Below the pieces are notes generated by a model, which was not told where the DNA came from, did not search any database, and saw only the letters and a list, made by a program, of their open reading frames with translations. From the NCBI RefSeq assembly GCF_041080655.1, contig NZ_CP163525.1, forward strand, positions 310,001 through 374,000: DNA of 64,000 bases, given 5' to 3'. Position 1 is the stretch's first letter, and each line of letters opens with the position of its first letter. This DNA is from Streptomyces sp. CG4 (GTDB taxonomy: Bacteria; Actinomycetota; Actinomycetes; Streptomycetales; Streptomycetaceae). A program made the position numbers and the translations under genes. Shown one piece after another: positions 9,253 through 18,662 of this stretch.

Positions 9253-10959
9253 ATGAGGACCATGCCCGAGACGCCCAGCACCCCGCGCCGGATCGCCGAC
9301 GACTATGTCGCGCAGGTCGCCGCCCTCGACCCCATGACCTCGACCCGGCTCGGCCTGCGCCCCGAGGACGACCGGCAGCCCGACCTGTCACCGGAGGGCT
9401 TCGAGGCGCTCGCCGAACTGGCCCGCGGCACGCTGTCCGTGCTCGACGTCATCGAGCGCGACGCCGAGAAGGACGGTGCGGTGTGGGAAGGCGCCGAGCG
9501 CAACTGCGCCCGGCTGCTACGGGAGCGGCTGACCGCGCGCCTCGCCCTGCACGAGGCGGGTGACCACTTCCGCGAGCTGCGCAACGTCAGCTCGCCCCTG
9601 CACCAGGTGCGCGACATCTTCACCCTGATGCCCACCGACACCGACGAGAACTGGGCGGCCGTCGCCGGGCGGCTGCGCCATCTGCCCGGCGCGCTGAACG
9701 GCTACCGGGCGACCCTGGGCGAGGGCATCGCTCGCGGGCTGCTGTGCGCGCCCCGGCAGGCCAGGGCCGTCATCGGTCAACTCTCCGCCTGGACCGGCCA
9801 GGACGGCGGCGGCGCCAGCTGGTTCGCCACGCTCGTGGCCGACGCTCCGGATCGGCTCAGGCCCGAGCTGGACGCCGCCGGGGATCGGGCGACGGCCGCG
9901 GTGGCGGAGTTCGCCGACTGGCTGCGCGGCACCTACCTGCCCGCCGTGCAGGGCACCCCGGACGCCGTAGGCCGCGAACGCTATCTACGCTCGGCCCGCT
10001 GGGCCAACGGCATCAGTCCGGACCCGGCCGAGGCCTACGCCTGGGCCTGGGAGGAGTTCCACCGGACGGCCGCCGAGATGCAGGCCGAGGCCGAGCGGAT
10101 CCTCCCGGGCGCCACCGTCCGCGAGACCATGGATCACCTGAACCAGCACGGACATGCCATCACCGGTGAGGAGAACATCCGAGCCTGGCTCCAGGACATC
10201 ATCGACGAGGCGATCGACGCCCTCGACGGCACGCACTTCGACATCTCCGGCCCGCTGCGCCGGGTCGAGACGAGGATCGCACCCCCGGGCAGCTCGGGCG
10301 CGCCCTACTACATCGGTCCCAGCCTCGACTTCAGCCGCCCCGGGCGCACGTACCTGCCGACGCTGGGTCAACAGACCTTCCCCACCTGGGAGATCGTCAG
10401 CACCTGGTACCACGAGGGTGTCCCCGGCCACCACCTGCAGACCGCTCGATGGACCGCCGCCGCAGGCCACCTCAGCCACTACCAGATCACCCTGGGCGCG
10501 GTCAGCGCCAACAAGGAAGGCTGGGCGCTGTACGCAGAGCGTCTGATGGACGAACTGGGCTTCCTCACCGACCCCGCCCGCCGCCTGGGCTATCTGGACA
10601 AGCAGATGCTCCGGATCATCCGCGTGATCATCGACATCGGCATGCACCTGGAACTCGTCATTCCGGTCGGCTCCGGCTTCCACCCCGGCGAACGCTGGAC
10701 CCCGGACCTCGCCACCGCGTTCATGGCGGCCCACCACGGCAGCGACACCGCCCGCCGTACCAGCGAGATCGACCGCTACCTCGGCTGGCCCGGCCAGGCC
10801 ATCGGCTACAAGCTCGGCGAACGCGCCTGGCTGCAGGGCCGCGAGGCATCCCGCCGCCGCCTGGGCACCGACTTCGACCTGCGCACCTGGCACATGAACG
10901 CCCTCACCCAGGGCTCCCTCGGCCTGGCCGACCTGACCGACAACCTCGCATCGCTGTGA
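9253..10959 (+). CDS. DUF885-family putative zinc metallopeptidase
   Basis: A 568-residue protein of the DUF885 family, thought to be M32/M3-like gluzincin peptidases. The zinc motif HEGVPGHHLQ (HExxxxHH type) is followed about 45 residues later by EGWALYAERLM, the usual downstream glutamate-containing block. There is no signal peptide or membrane segment, so it is likely cytosolic. The gene stands alone. The ATG at 9253 is used; a second in-frame ATG at 9262 is possible. The family call is firm, the substrate is unknown. Confidence 0.85.
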   Translation: MRTMPETPSTPRRIADDYVAQVAALDPMTSTRLGLRPEDDRQPDLSPEGFEALAELARGTLSVLDVIERDAEKDGAVWEGAERNCARLLRERLTARLALHEAGDHFRELRNVSSPLHQVRDIFTLMPTDTDENWAAVAGRLRHLPGALNGYRATLGEGIARGLLCAPRQARAVIGQLSAWTGQDGGGASWFATLVADAPDRLRPELDAAGDRATAAVAEFADWLRGTYLPAVQGTPDAVGRERYLRSARWANGISPDPAEAYAWAWEEFHRTAAEMQAEAERILPGATVRETMDHLNQHGHAITGEENIRAWLQDIIDEAIDALDGTHFDISGPLRRVETRIAPPGSSGAPYYIGPSLDFSRPGRTYLPTLGQQTFPTWEIVSTWYHEGVPGHHLQTARWTAAAGHLSHYQITLGAVSANKEGWALYAERLMDELGFLTDPARRLGYLDKQMLRIIRVIIDIGMHLELVIPVGSGFHPGERWTPDLATAFMAAHHGSDTARRTSEIDRYLGWPGQAIGYKLGERAWLQGREASRRRLGTDFDLRTWHMNALTQGSLGLADLTDNLASL

Positions 10960-10980
10960 ACGGCGGTACCGGGCCGGGAG

Positions 10981-11040
10981 CCTGAGAAGTCGGCAGGGGG
11001 CCTGAGACGTCGGCACGGGGGCCTGAGGAGTCGGCACGGG
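10981..11040. repeat. Three tandem copies of a ~20-bp repeat
   Basis: Three direct copies of CCTGAGAAGTCGGCAGGGGG, or variants with two or three changes and 19-21 bases long, follow the DUF885 stop codon directly. No gene covers them. The function is unknown; they may come from slippage. Confidence 0.8.
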
Positions 11041-11183
11041 CCGACGCACACGATCCGTTCGGAATCCAGTCCGAGGTATACGGCTTGAGGCTCGACGTCG
11101 ACTTCACGCCCCTCCGAGACGGCACACCCGCCGGTGACGACTGCCTGCGAGCCGACCGCCGAGGCGGCTCGCAGGCAGCACGT

Positions 11184-12563
11184 TCATCGGGAGCCGGTGA
11201 GACGCCGACGGGCGGGCGCTGATGCATCCTCCGGTTTCGGCACGAAGACATAGGCGAGTACGGAGCCGGTGATCCCGGTCGCAGCGGCGGCGATCAGCAC
11301 CCGGTTCAGGCCCTCCGACAGAGTGGAACCAGCGTGCTGGAACAGCACGCCGAAGACCGAGACCCCGAGTGTCTGCCCCAGCTGCCGGAACGTGGTCATG
11401 GCTCCAGCGGCCATGCCGCCCCGCTCCGGCGGCAGCGCCGCGAAGACCGCTGCCCCCATGGCCGGACCCATCAACCCCACACCGATGCCGGTGACCGCCA
11501 GCCCCACCGTAAGAGAGCCGGCGGACGAGCCGGCGTCCAGCCCCGTCTGCAGCAAGCAGCCGATCCCGCTCAGCAGCAGGCCAGTGGCGAGGATCGCGCG
11601 CGGGGACTTTCCATGGAGCCTGCGCCCGCTGATCAGTGAGGTGCCAAAGGAGGCCAGGGCGAGTGGCATGAGCGCGAGCCCGGCGCGAACCGGCCGCAGG
11701 CCGAGCCCGGACTGGAGCCACAGCGAGGTGTAGACGAGCGCCGCGAAAGCGGCCGTGGAGGCGACCACGCACATCAGCACGGCCGAGAAGGACGCCTTGG
11801 AGAACAGTCGTACCTCCAGCAGGGGCGCGGAGCTGCGCAGTTCGACGCGGACGAAGGCGATGAGCGAGAGGACTGCGAGGGTCAGCAGCCCCAGCACCCT
11901 GAAGGACGTCCAGCCCTCTTCGCCGGCCACCGTCAGGGCGTAGGTGAGCGAGCCCGCACATACGGCGAAGGCGATCGTGCCCGGCAAGTCGATGCGCGTC
12001 CCGGCGCCCCGCCTTCCTGCGGCCAGGACCCGCAGGGCCAGTGCGACGGTCACGGCGACAAGGGGAAGGTTGAGGAAGAAGACCGCCCGCCAGCTGAAGT
12101 ACTGGGTGAGGGCGCCGCCGATCATCGGCCCGACGGCGGCGGCCAGGCCGGTCACCGCACCGAAAACGCCCATGGCCCGCCCCATGTCGGGTCCCCGGTA
12201 GACGGCGCCGATCAGGGCGAACGTGGTCACGGCCAGCGCCGCGCCGCCGATGCCCTGCATTCCGCGGGCCGCAATCAGTACACCCGCGTTCGGGGACAGG
12301 CCACAGACCAGCGAGGCTACGCCGAAGACCGCCAGTCCAGCGACGTACACCGTGCGCGCGCCGAACCGGTCCACCAACGCCCCCATGGTGAGCATCAGTA
12401 CGGCCAGGACCAGCGTGTAGATGTTGGCCACCCACTGCAGCGCGGACAGCGGGGCGGACAGTCCCGCCCCGATGTCGGGCAGGGCGACGGACAACACCGT
12501 GGTATCGAGAAGGAACATGAAAGTGCCGAGACAGACGACCACCAACGGCCACCACTTGCGCAT
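11184..12563 (-). CDS. MFS drug exporter, DHA2 (14-TM) type
   Basis: A 459-residue inner-membrane transporter of the major facilitator superfamily, resembling the EmrB/QacA drug:proton antiporters. Motif C-like GPMIGGAL lies in the fifth helix and the motif A-like block DRFGARTVYVAG follows the second helix. Many hydrophobic segments span the whole length. The ATG at 12563 has a GGAGGAAG site upstream. It is divergent from an AsnC-type regulator with a 13-bp inverted repeat between them, so export is likely controlled by that regulator. The substrate is unknown. Confidence 0.88.
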   Translation of the reverse strand: MRKWWPLVVVCLGTFMFLLDTTVLSVALPDIGAGLSAPLSALQWVANIYTLVLAVLMLTMGALVDRFGARTVYVAGLAVFGVASLVCGLSPNAGVLIAARGMQGIGGAALAVTTFALIGAVYRGPDMGRAMGVFGAVTGLAAAVGPMIGGALTQYFSWRAVFFLNLPLVAVTVALALRVLAAGRRGAGTRIDLPGTIAFAVCAGSLTYALTVAGEEGWTSFRVLGLLTLAVLSLIAFVRVELRSSAPLLEVRLFSKASFSAVLMCVVASTAAFAALVYTSLWLQSGLGLRPVRAGLALMPLALASFGTSLISGRRLHGKSPRAILATGLLLSGIGCLLQTGLDAGSSAGSLTVGLAVTGIGVGLMGPAMGAAVFAALPPERGGMAAGAMTTFRQLGQTLGVSVFGVLFQHAGSTLSEGLNRVLIAAAATGITGSVLAYVFVPKPEDASAPARRRLTGSR

Positions 12564-12638
12564 GAGGCTTCCTCCGCAGAACGTGTCGGACGCCTCCACG
12601 GTCCGGATCAACTCCCGACCGCCACCACCCAGCCGTCC

Positions 12639-12651
12639 ATTCGCGGCGAAT
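12639..12651. promoter_or_regulatory. Inverted repeat, candidate operator
   Basis: ATTCGC-G-GCGAAT is a perfect 13-bp inverted repeat in the 107-bp spacer between the divergent exporter and AsnC-type genes, 20 bp before the regulator start. It is a natural candidate for autoregulation. Confidence 0.45.
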
Positions 12652-12670
12652 ACCGGCACACTGATGCCCC

Positions 12671-13645
12671 ATGAAGACGGATACCGTCACCCTCGACACC
12701 ATCGATCGGGGCCTGGTGCACGCCCTGCAGATCGACGGCCGGGCCCCGCTGCGCCTCGTCGGAGAGGCTCTCGGCGTCTCCGAGAACACCGTCGCCCGCC
12801 GCTACCGTCGCCTGCGCACCACCGGCGTCCTCCGCGTGGTCGGCACCCTCAACGGGGCCCGCCTCGGCTACCACGCCTGGACCATCCGGCTCCAGTGCAC
12901 GCCGGACGCGGCCACCGCCATCGCCAAAGCCCTGGCCGCCCGCCCCGACACCTCCTACGTCCATCTGCTCTCCGGCGGCACCGAGATCTCCTGCAGCGCC
13001 CTGACGTCCACCACCGACGACAGCGAAGCCCTGCTCCTGCACAGACTCCCCAGAACCAGTCGCGTCACCTCCGTCACCGCCCACCTGCTGCTCGGCCATC
13101 ACGCGCTGCCCAACAACTGGGCCGGGCCCGCCTGTCTCACCCCGGAACAGGCCGCGCTGCTCGCCCCGCCGCCCGCCGAGGACGCCGACATCTCCCTCGG
13201 GCCGGCGGACCGCCCCCTCTTCGACGTCCTGTCACGGGACGGACGGGCGAGCCACACCGAACTCGCGGCCGCGACCGGCTGGTCCGAATCCACCGTTCGC
13301 CGCCGACTCACCGCCCTGCGCCGAGCCGGCGTGCTCACCTTCCTCGTCGACATCCCACCGGCCGCCCTCGGCTTCCGTGCCGAAGCCCGCCTCTGGATGT
13401 CCGTGCGCCCCTCTCAACTCACCGCCGTGGCCGCCGCGCTGGCCGGCCATCCCGAAGCCTCGCTCGTGGCACAGACCACCGGGCCGACCAATCTCCTCGC
13501 GGCCGTCAACTGCCGGGATTCCCTCGACCTCGCGCGATACCTGACCGAGAGAATCGCCTCACTCGACGCGATCCACACGATCGAGACAGCCCCCGTCATC
13601 CGCACGGTGAAACGAGCCGGCACCCTGCTTCCGCTCGAACGCTGA
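12671..13645 (+). CDS. Lrp/AsnC-family regulator with two tandem units
   Basis: A 324-residue transcriptional regulator made of two Lrp/AsnC-like halves. The first helix-turn-helix is near residues 8-60 (IDRGLVHALQIDGRAPL, then GVSENTVARRYRRL) and the second near residues 180-235 (ADRPLFDVLSRDGRASH, then GWSESTVRRRLTAL). Each is followed by a ligand-binding RAM-like stretch. Canonical Lrp is about 150 residues, so this is a fused tandem form common in actinomycetes. It is divergent from the MFS exporter and probably controls it; the ligand, perhaps an amino acid, is not known. Confidence 0.85.
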   Translation: MKTDTVTLDTIDRGLVHALQIDGRAPLRLVGEALGVSENTVARRYRRLRTTGVLRVVGTLNGARLGYHAWTIRLQCTPDAATAIAKALAARPDTSYVHLLSGGTEISCSALTSTTDDSEALLLHRLPRTSRVTSVTAHLLLGHHALPNNWAGPACLTPEQAALLAPPPAEDADISLGPADRPLFDVLSRDGRASHTELAAATGWSESTVRRRLTALRRAGVLTFLVDIPPAALGFRAEARLWMSVRPSQLTAVAAALAGHPEASLVAQTTGPTNLLAAVNCRDSLDLARYLTERIASLDAIHTIETAPVIRTVKRAGTLLPLER

Positions 13646-13863
13646 ACCACGAACAGCGCACGATCGTCGACGACGGCATGGCCGTCTACGCCCGGTTCGG
13701 CCGGATGGCTACGACAAATCCGGTCAGTTTCAGCTGAGTTCGGTGGGTCGGGTGGAGCAGGGCGACTGAACTCGTCGTACGGGGTGGAGTATTCGGCGCC
13801 CGGGCTCGCCGCTGGGGCGGGCGAGATGGTCCGGGCGCCGGTGGGGGGCTATGCCTGCACGGC

Positions 13864-14292
13864 TCAGCGGACCGTCACGTTGAAGACCGGTGAGGCGGTG
13901 TTGCCGCTGACGATGCGCAGGTCGTTCTTGCCCTTCAGGCCGAGCTTGACGCCGAGCGAGTAGGAACCGTTGCGCAGGACCGGCGCGGACGCGGGCAGGC
14001 TGACCCACTTGCCGCGCTGCTTCTGCTGGAGGGTCACCTTCGTGCCGGCCTTGATGCCGGTGGTCTTGCCCGTCACCCGGAACAGCTGCCAGGCGCGGAC
14101 CGAGGACGCCGACGGGGTGGCGGTGATGCCGGCCTTTGCGGCCTTGGCCGCCGGGGCCTTGTGCACAACGGCGACGGGAGACGCGGCCTGCGCGGCGGGG
14201 GTGGCGGCCATCGCGGTGCCCGCGAGGGCGACGGAGGCCGCGCCGAGGGCGCCGACGACGGCTATACGCAGGGAGCGTCGCTTCGAGACCAT
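13864..14292 (-). CDS. Small secreted protein of unknown function
   Basis: A 142-residue protein with a clear Sec signal: positively charged start MVSKRRSLR, a hydrophobic core and AMA/AQA cleavage sites near residues 28-36. The mature part is basic and predicted beta-rich (FRVTGKTTGIKAGTKVTL, GSYSLGVKLGL, PVFNVTVR), like a single Ig/fibronectin-like fold. No catalytic motif is visible. A purine-rich site precedes the ATG; a GTG one codon upstream is also possible. Confidence 0.7.
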   Translation of the reverse strand: MVSKRRSLRIAVVGALGAASVALAGTAMAATPAAQAASPVAVVHKAPAAKAAKAGITATPSASSVRAWQLFRVTGKTTGIKAGTKVTLQQKQRGKWVSLPASAPVLRNGSYSLGVKLGLKGKNDLRIVSGNTASPVFNVTVR

Positions 14293-14574
14293 CACAGATA
14301 TGTCCTTTTCTCAAGCTAGGTCGGATTTCTGCACTGAAAGCGCACTACGTGTTGATTGGCGTAGTCATGAGAAATGACGTGACGAGAGGGCCAGGCGTTC
14401 ATCGGCGCTTTGTCGCTGTCTTGTAACAGCCCTCAGGAGCCGGCGAGTAGCAGCCCTCACGAGCCGGCGGGCGATTTCCTCGGGGCTGCGGCCGGCGCGA
14501 TGGACAGCGGGGCTACGGCGACGGCGCGTCGCAGGGCGGTGCCGGCAGCCCCTGGGGCACCGCCGTGGTCGAGG

Positions 14575-14721
14575 TCACGTGTCGCCGGGGTCGTTCCCGT
14601 CGGAAGGGTCCCGCTCCGTCCGAGGTGCCGAGGACGGGGGGAACAGGAGATCCTCGTAGAGGTCCAGCGCGAACAGGACGAGTAGCAGCATCACCGGCAC
14701 GAGCAGGGCTAGCACAACCAT
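14575..14721 (-). CDS. Small single-span membrane protein
   Basis: A 48-residue open frame with one strong transmembrane helix (residues about 2-19) and a charged, proline-containing tail. The ATG at 14721 is preceded by GGGAGG at good spacing. Proteins of this shape, with an EDLL-type segment after the helix, are frequent in Streptomyces and have no known role. Confidence 0.6.
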   Translation of the reverse strand: MVVLALLVPVMLLLVLFALDLYEDLLFPPSSAPRTERDPSDGNDPGDT

Positions 14722-14965
14722 GATGCCTCCCGGCACGACAGTGACCACGGGAACGGCAACGGCAATCGGTCCGCTTCCAGCTTGCGCCGAATGGGGGTAC
14801 TCGGCACGCCGAGACGGCAGGACTGTAGGCCGGTCGAGTGACTCTGTCCGCGAGGTACGGGCTGAGAGGTTTAGCCGGGAGGTTCGACCGAGGGGTTCAT
14901 ACGTCTCCGGGCCTAGGTCCCGTGCCCCATGTGCGATTCGATCATCCTGGCTAGGGTCGGCGCTC

Positions 14966-15427
14966 ATGGAGAACACCGGGATCGTTCGTCGCCAGACAGT
15001 GGAACGCAGGCGTGACACGCTGGCACGGCTTGCTGCCGAGAGGGATGTATGGGTGTCGACGGCGCACCCCGATCATGGGCCGCATCAGGTGCCCCTGTGG
15101 TTCTTGTGGGACGGGCGAGCGGTGTGGATGTGCACCGGTGCCACCTCCGTGACCGCGCGGAACGTCCGTAAGGAGCCCCGCGTGCACCTGGGGCTTCCGG
15201 ACACCTTCGATGTGGTGCTTCTCCAGGGTGAGGCGGAGTGTTTCCCGGACACGGAAGTGCCTGACGAAGCAGCGGAAGCCTTCGCCGGCAAGTTCGGGTG
15301 GGATCCGCGCGCGGAGGAAGGACCCTTCCTCTACATCCGTGTGGTGCCGAAGACCGTGCGTGCCTGGCGCGGGGAGCCGGAACTACGCGGCAGGCTTGTC
15401 ATGCGCGACGGCACATGGCGGGAGTAG
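14966..15427 (+). CDS. Pyridoxamine 5'-phosphate oxidase-like / F420-dependent flavin-fold protein
   Basis: A 153-residue split-barrel protein of the PNPOx-like superfamily, which binds FMN or coenzyme F420. Typical blocks are DVWVSTAHPDHGPHQVPLWF, VWMCTGATSVTARNVRK in the phosphate-binding region, and VHLGLPD. The C-terminus ends with the barrel strand YIRVVPKTVRAWRG. A TAGGGT hexamer lies a few bases before the ATG, so the mRNA may be leaderless. The cofactor cannot be decided from sequence; the gene has no clear partners. Confidence 0.8.
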   Translation: MENTGIVRRQTVERRRDTLARLAAERDVWVSTAHPDHGPHQVPLWFLWDGRAVWMCTGATSVTARNVRKEPRVHLGLPDTFDVVLLQGEAECFPDTEVPDEAAEAFAGKFGWDPRAEEGPFLYIRVVPKTVRAWRGEPELRGRLVMRDGTWRE

Positions 15428-15446
15428 CGGGCCTCCCCGGCGCGTG

Positions 15447-15677
15447 CTAGGCGCTGAGAACCTTCCGGACCTTGCGTACGAGCTTGACGATGCCCCAGAC
15501 AGCCAGGCATCCCAGACCGAGCAGGAACAGGATCGCCTGCCACAGGGGCATCTTCTTCGTTCCGGAGGACGAGCCGCCGTAGCTGTGGCGGAAGGAGCCG
15601 CCGCCGCTTGTCGACCTCGACCTCTTGGAACCACCGCTCTTACTGATGCCGCCGCCGGTTCCTCGCTTCCACGGCAC
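15447..15677 (-). CDS. Small basic protein with C-terminal membrane helix
   Basis: A 76-residue frame from a GTG at 15677. The N-terminal half is rich in Ser, Gly and Lys/Arg and looks disordered. The C-terminal half has one hydrophobic helix (PLWQAILFLLGLGCLAVWGI) followed by a basic tail ending in VLSA. Domain-free, but the helix and basic flank make a real tail-anchored protein plausible. The start is uncertain. Confidence 0.45.
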   Translation of the reverse strand: MPWKRGTGGGISKSGGSKRSRSTSGGGSFRHSYGGSSSGTKKMPLWQAILFLLGLGCLAVWGIVKLVRKVRKVLSA

Positions 15678-15994
15678 CGCGACGTGCGCGGGCGGGGCGG
15701 TCGGAGTCGCACTCGGCCGACGACTCGCGCGCCAGGGCGAGCCCGCCGCTGCGCCGCAGACCCGACGGAAGGGCCTGCATGAATGAACGCGAAGGTATCG
15801 CGTTGTTTTGTAGCGGGCCCCTTTCGACCTCGTCGGAGGATCGTGCTGTCCTGTGCGCAGGACCAGCCGCAAGAAGCCGCAGATTCAGACGCTGAAGCAG
15901 TTCGCGCCGATCCTGCTGATCCTGCCGACGCTGTCCACCGCGCCACTGCGCGGCACCCATGACCACACGCGACCTCTTCACCCCTGGCCGGGCA

Positions 15995-17092
15995 TCAAGA
16001 GTCTGCCAGCCACGCCAGCAAACGGCCTTGCGACCAGCAGCGGCCAATGGCCTCGGCGCGCAGAGCTGTCCGGTCGAACACCGCCAGACCGATGATGCTG
16101 TGTCCGGAGGCGCGGCGATCGCCGAGTGTCGGTATCGACGGCGCGACTCCGACCCCCTCCGCTGACACCCAGGCCACCGCCCGGCCTGCCGCCGCTTGGT
16201 CGAGCCGGTGCAGGAAGCGCAGCCGGCGCTCGAGCGGGAAGTGCGACAGCGTCCACGTCGTGGTGACGACAGGCAGAGCGTCCTCGGGCACGCGGGCGAA
16301 GGCGTCCGGCAGCACCTCGACGGCATCACCCCGCAGCAGTGTGGGAGGGGCTTTCGCCGCCAACGACATCTCCGCTTCGAGCCTCGCGATCCGCTCAGGC
16401 TGATCCGGCGACACGCAGGCGCGCAACCACCGGGCGTCCTCCGCGTCGGTCACGTCGACCGGATCGAGGTCGACGCCGATCCGGGCGACGACCTCGGGCA
16501 TCGCCCGCGTCGGGACGGGTCGGCCTCCCGCGATCGACGACGACTGCTGCACGGGAGATGACGGGTCGCCCAGCGACTGTCCGTTGCTGTACGTGATGCC
16601 CACGCGATCGACTTGGAGATCGAGCCCGGCCGAACAGCCCACGTCGATCAGCCCGACCGCATGCGCGCCTGCCCGGCGCGCCACCTCGGCGATGGCCGGA
16701 TACAGCACGGCGCAGCGTCCGGTCTCGTTGGTCCGCGTCTTCCGGCGCACGGCGATGGCCACGACCGAGTCGGTCATGCGCAGCAGCGTGTCGATCGCCG
16801 CGTCGGCGGCGGCGTCGCCGTCCGCAGCGGCATAGGCCGCGGCAAGCGCCGGCGCGCGTCCGGCGAGGGCGAGGTCGTGCAGCGCGGCGAGGATCACCGT
16901 GGGGTGCCGCTTGCGCGCAGGCGCCGCCTTTATGGCGCGTAGCGCCTCGTCGGACTCGCTCAGGGCGACGGCGACGCGCTCGTACAGCGGCGATGTTCCG
17001 GCGGCGTCGACTTCACCGAAGTGCCGGTACACCTGAGCAAGTGTGCGGGCCCTGCCCACAGGTTTGGCGCTTCCCCCCGTCGATCCTGGCAT
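15995..17092 (-). CDS. DUF2332 family protein
   Basis: A 365-residue protein of the DUF2332 family, common in actinomycetes and without an established function. Recognisable parts are the N-terminal block YRHFGEVDAAGTSPLYERVA, the central IDVGCSAGLDLQVDRVGITY that resembles a nucleotide- or SAM-binding loop, and a later WTLSHFPLERRLRFLHRL. The ATG at 17092 is chosen because family similarity begins about 15 residues later; longer starts exist. It is not connected by direction or overlap to the PKS cluster. Confidence 0.75.
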   Translation of the reverse strand: MPGSTGGSAKPVGRARTLAQVYRHFGEVDAAGTSPLYERVAVALSESDEALRAIKAAPARKRHPTVILAALHDLALAGRAPALAAAYAAADGDAAADAAIDTLLRMTDSVVAIAVRRKTRTNETGRCAVLYPAIAEVARRAGAHAVGLIDVGCSAGLDLQVDRVGITYSNGQSLGDPSSPVQQSSSIAGGRPVPTRAMPEVVARIGVDLDPVDVTDAEDARWLRACVSPDQPERIARLEAEMSLAAKAPPTLLRGDAVEVLPDAFARVPEDALPVVTTTWTLSHFPLERRLRFLHRLDQAAAGRAVAWVSAEGVGVAPSIPTLGDRRASGHSIIGLAVFDRTALRAEAIGRCWSQGRLLAWLADS

Positions 17093-17260
17093 CCCGGCGA
17101 TTCCAGCCATCGGCACAACAACCCCCCACCCCTTACCACGGCGGCCCAGAAGCGCCGAGGAGATCCCACCTGACAGGAGACCAGGCACCTGCTCTCACAC
17201 GACCTTGGGGGCACACGGGGTGAAGCCTCGCCCCGGCCCCTCCGCGACCCCGCCGACAGG

Positions 17261-17545
17261 CTACTTCTTCGGAGACAAGTCGAGCACGGCCTGCCCGTCG
17301 TGGACATCCACCACCCGGAAGCGCAGCCCGTTGAGGCTGCCGGTGCCTCCCTCGCTCACCGACGTGGACAGGAACACGCCCTCGCCCGAGGCCTGTACGA
17401 CGACCGAGCTCGCCGTGATGCTGGTGACCTCCAGCGAGCCCACGCCCAACCTGCTCTCGACCGGAATGCGCGTCGGTTCCCACGTGACGAGGATCTGGCA
17501 GCCGTCGCGTCCACGCGCAGGGCGACGGCGAACCGTGCGTCGACC
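17261..17545 (-). pseudogene. Remnant of an unrecognised gene with probable frameshift
   Basis: The minus strand encodes a well-behaved C-terminal segment (VTWEPTRIPVESRLGVGSLEV onward to LDLSPKK, then stop). In front of it the sense-looking sequence RFAVALRVD is in a different frame, with the switch near 17505. This suggests a decayed gene. I cannot name the family. Confidence 0.4.
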
Positions 17546-18662
17546 GGACGTGCCGGTCAGCCGTTCAGCGCCGTCGCCATGGCGGCGAGCATCGGCCCGA
17601 CGCCCGCACCCCCTCGATCAGTTCGTCGCACCGCCCGATGACCCTGATGGCAGCGCCCGTCTCCGGGCACGAGGGCGGCCGGCCTGGGGCCACTTGATGC
17701 ATGGATGCAGCGTGCCGAGCCCCGGCGCGCCGAAAAGTGTGACGCAGTTCCCTCGGCGCGGGAAAAGTTCATCTCTCGGCATGCCGCGGCGCCGTGTTTG
17801 AGCGAACAGCGGCGGCCCGACACCGGCTTCGGGCAGGTCAGGCAGGCCGAGCATGGTGCGTCACGTGGCGTCCACATCTGCGGCTCACGTCAGTGGTGGA
17901 CGGTGACGGCATTCCTGACGCGGCGGTGAAAGTCAGAGGCCCCGAGACAAATGCGTTGCCCGAACGGGCAGGGGAAGCGCTTTCCCGTGACCGAAGTCAC
18001 GATTGACCGTGACCGGTTCCTTTCCTTAACCGTCCGGCAAATTAACGGACTGTAAAAGGACGCCTCGCCGGACCGCCCGAAGAGTAGGCAAGTGACACGG
18101 CAAGAGGGGCAGTTGACAACGTTGGCCTAGACAGATAGCGTCTGTTTCTGCTATGAGCATCTATTCTTGATTTGGCACTCGACCAGCAAAACCGCGGACG
18201 ACCGAGACAGCGCCAGCCAGAATTTGACCGAAACCATTCGCCCACGGATTCCGAATCATCCGTGGTGCTACCGGCGGTAAGTATCGGCACGGCAATGGGA
18301 CGAGCATTGCGACCGGTCCGCAGGTACGCGACAAGGGGACCACAGGATGCGACGCGTCTTTGACGGTGCGGTTGCGCACACCGGCAGACGGACGGAAGGC
18401 GTTCGGCACGTCGGCGTGGCGGTGTGGTGACACATCCTTCCCCGAGGCGTCTCCGGACAGCAGGCCTGACCAGCCGGTTCCGCTTCCGTTCCACATCCTG
18501 TCAGGTGCCGTTCGCCAGACCCGGGACAAGTCCGGCGCGCCGCCTTTGCGGCAGTGCCGTAGCCCTTACAAACTCTCCGACGGACCGGCGCGCGCCGCCG
18601 CCTCGTGACGCGAGAAACAGGGCATGACGTCACTCGGAAAAACAATCTAGGGGGGACTCACG
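17546..18662. other. Long non-coding region before the LAL regulator
   Basis: About 1.1 kb without a supportable gene. It contains a LacI-like near-palindrome at 17971-17986 (GGGGAAGCGCTTTCCC) and a consensus promoter at 18113-18141. The stretch from 18150 to the regulator start would be a leader of roughly 510 bases. Confidence 0.5.
18113..18141 (+). promoter_or_regulatory. Consensus sigma-70-type promoter, probably for the LAL regulator
   Basis: TTGACA at 18113-18118 and TAGCGT at 18136-18141 are separated by 17 bases, matching the principal Streptomyces sigma factor consensus. It points toward the LAL regulator, whose start is about 520 bp downstream, implying a long untranslated leader unless another promoter lies closer. 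Confidence 0.65.

Noticed and set aside
9985..11049. A 354-residue minus-strand frame over the DUF885 gene
   Set aside because: Antisense shadow with no motif; the plus strand has an intact HEGVPGHH peptidase.
18648..18653. TAGGGG directly before the LAL start codon as a fourth regulatory box
   Set aside because: There is no second box at N4 and no -10 at the right distance; the G-run serves as ribosome binding site.
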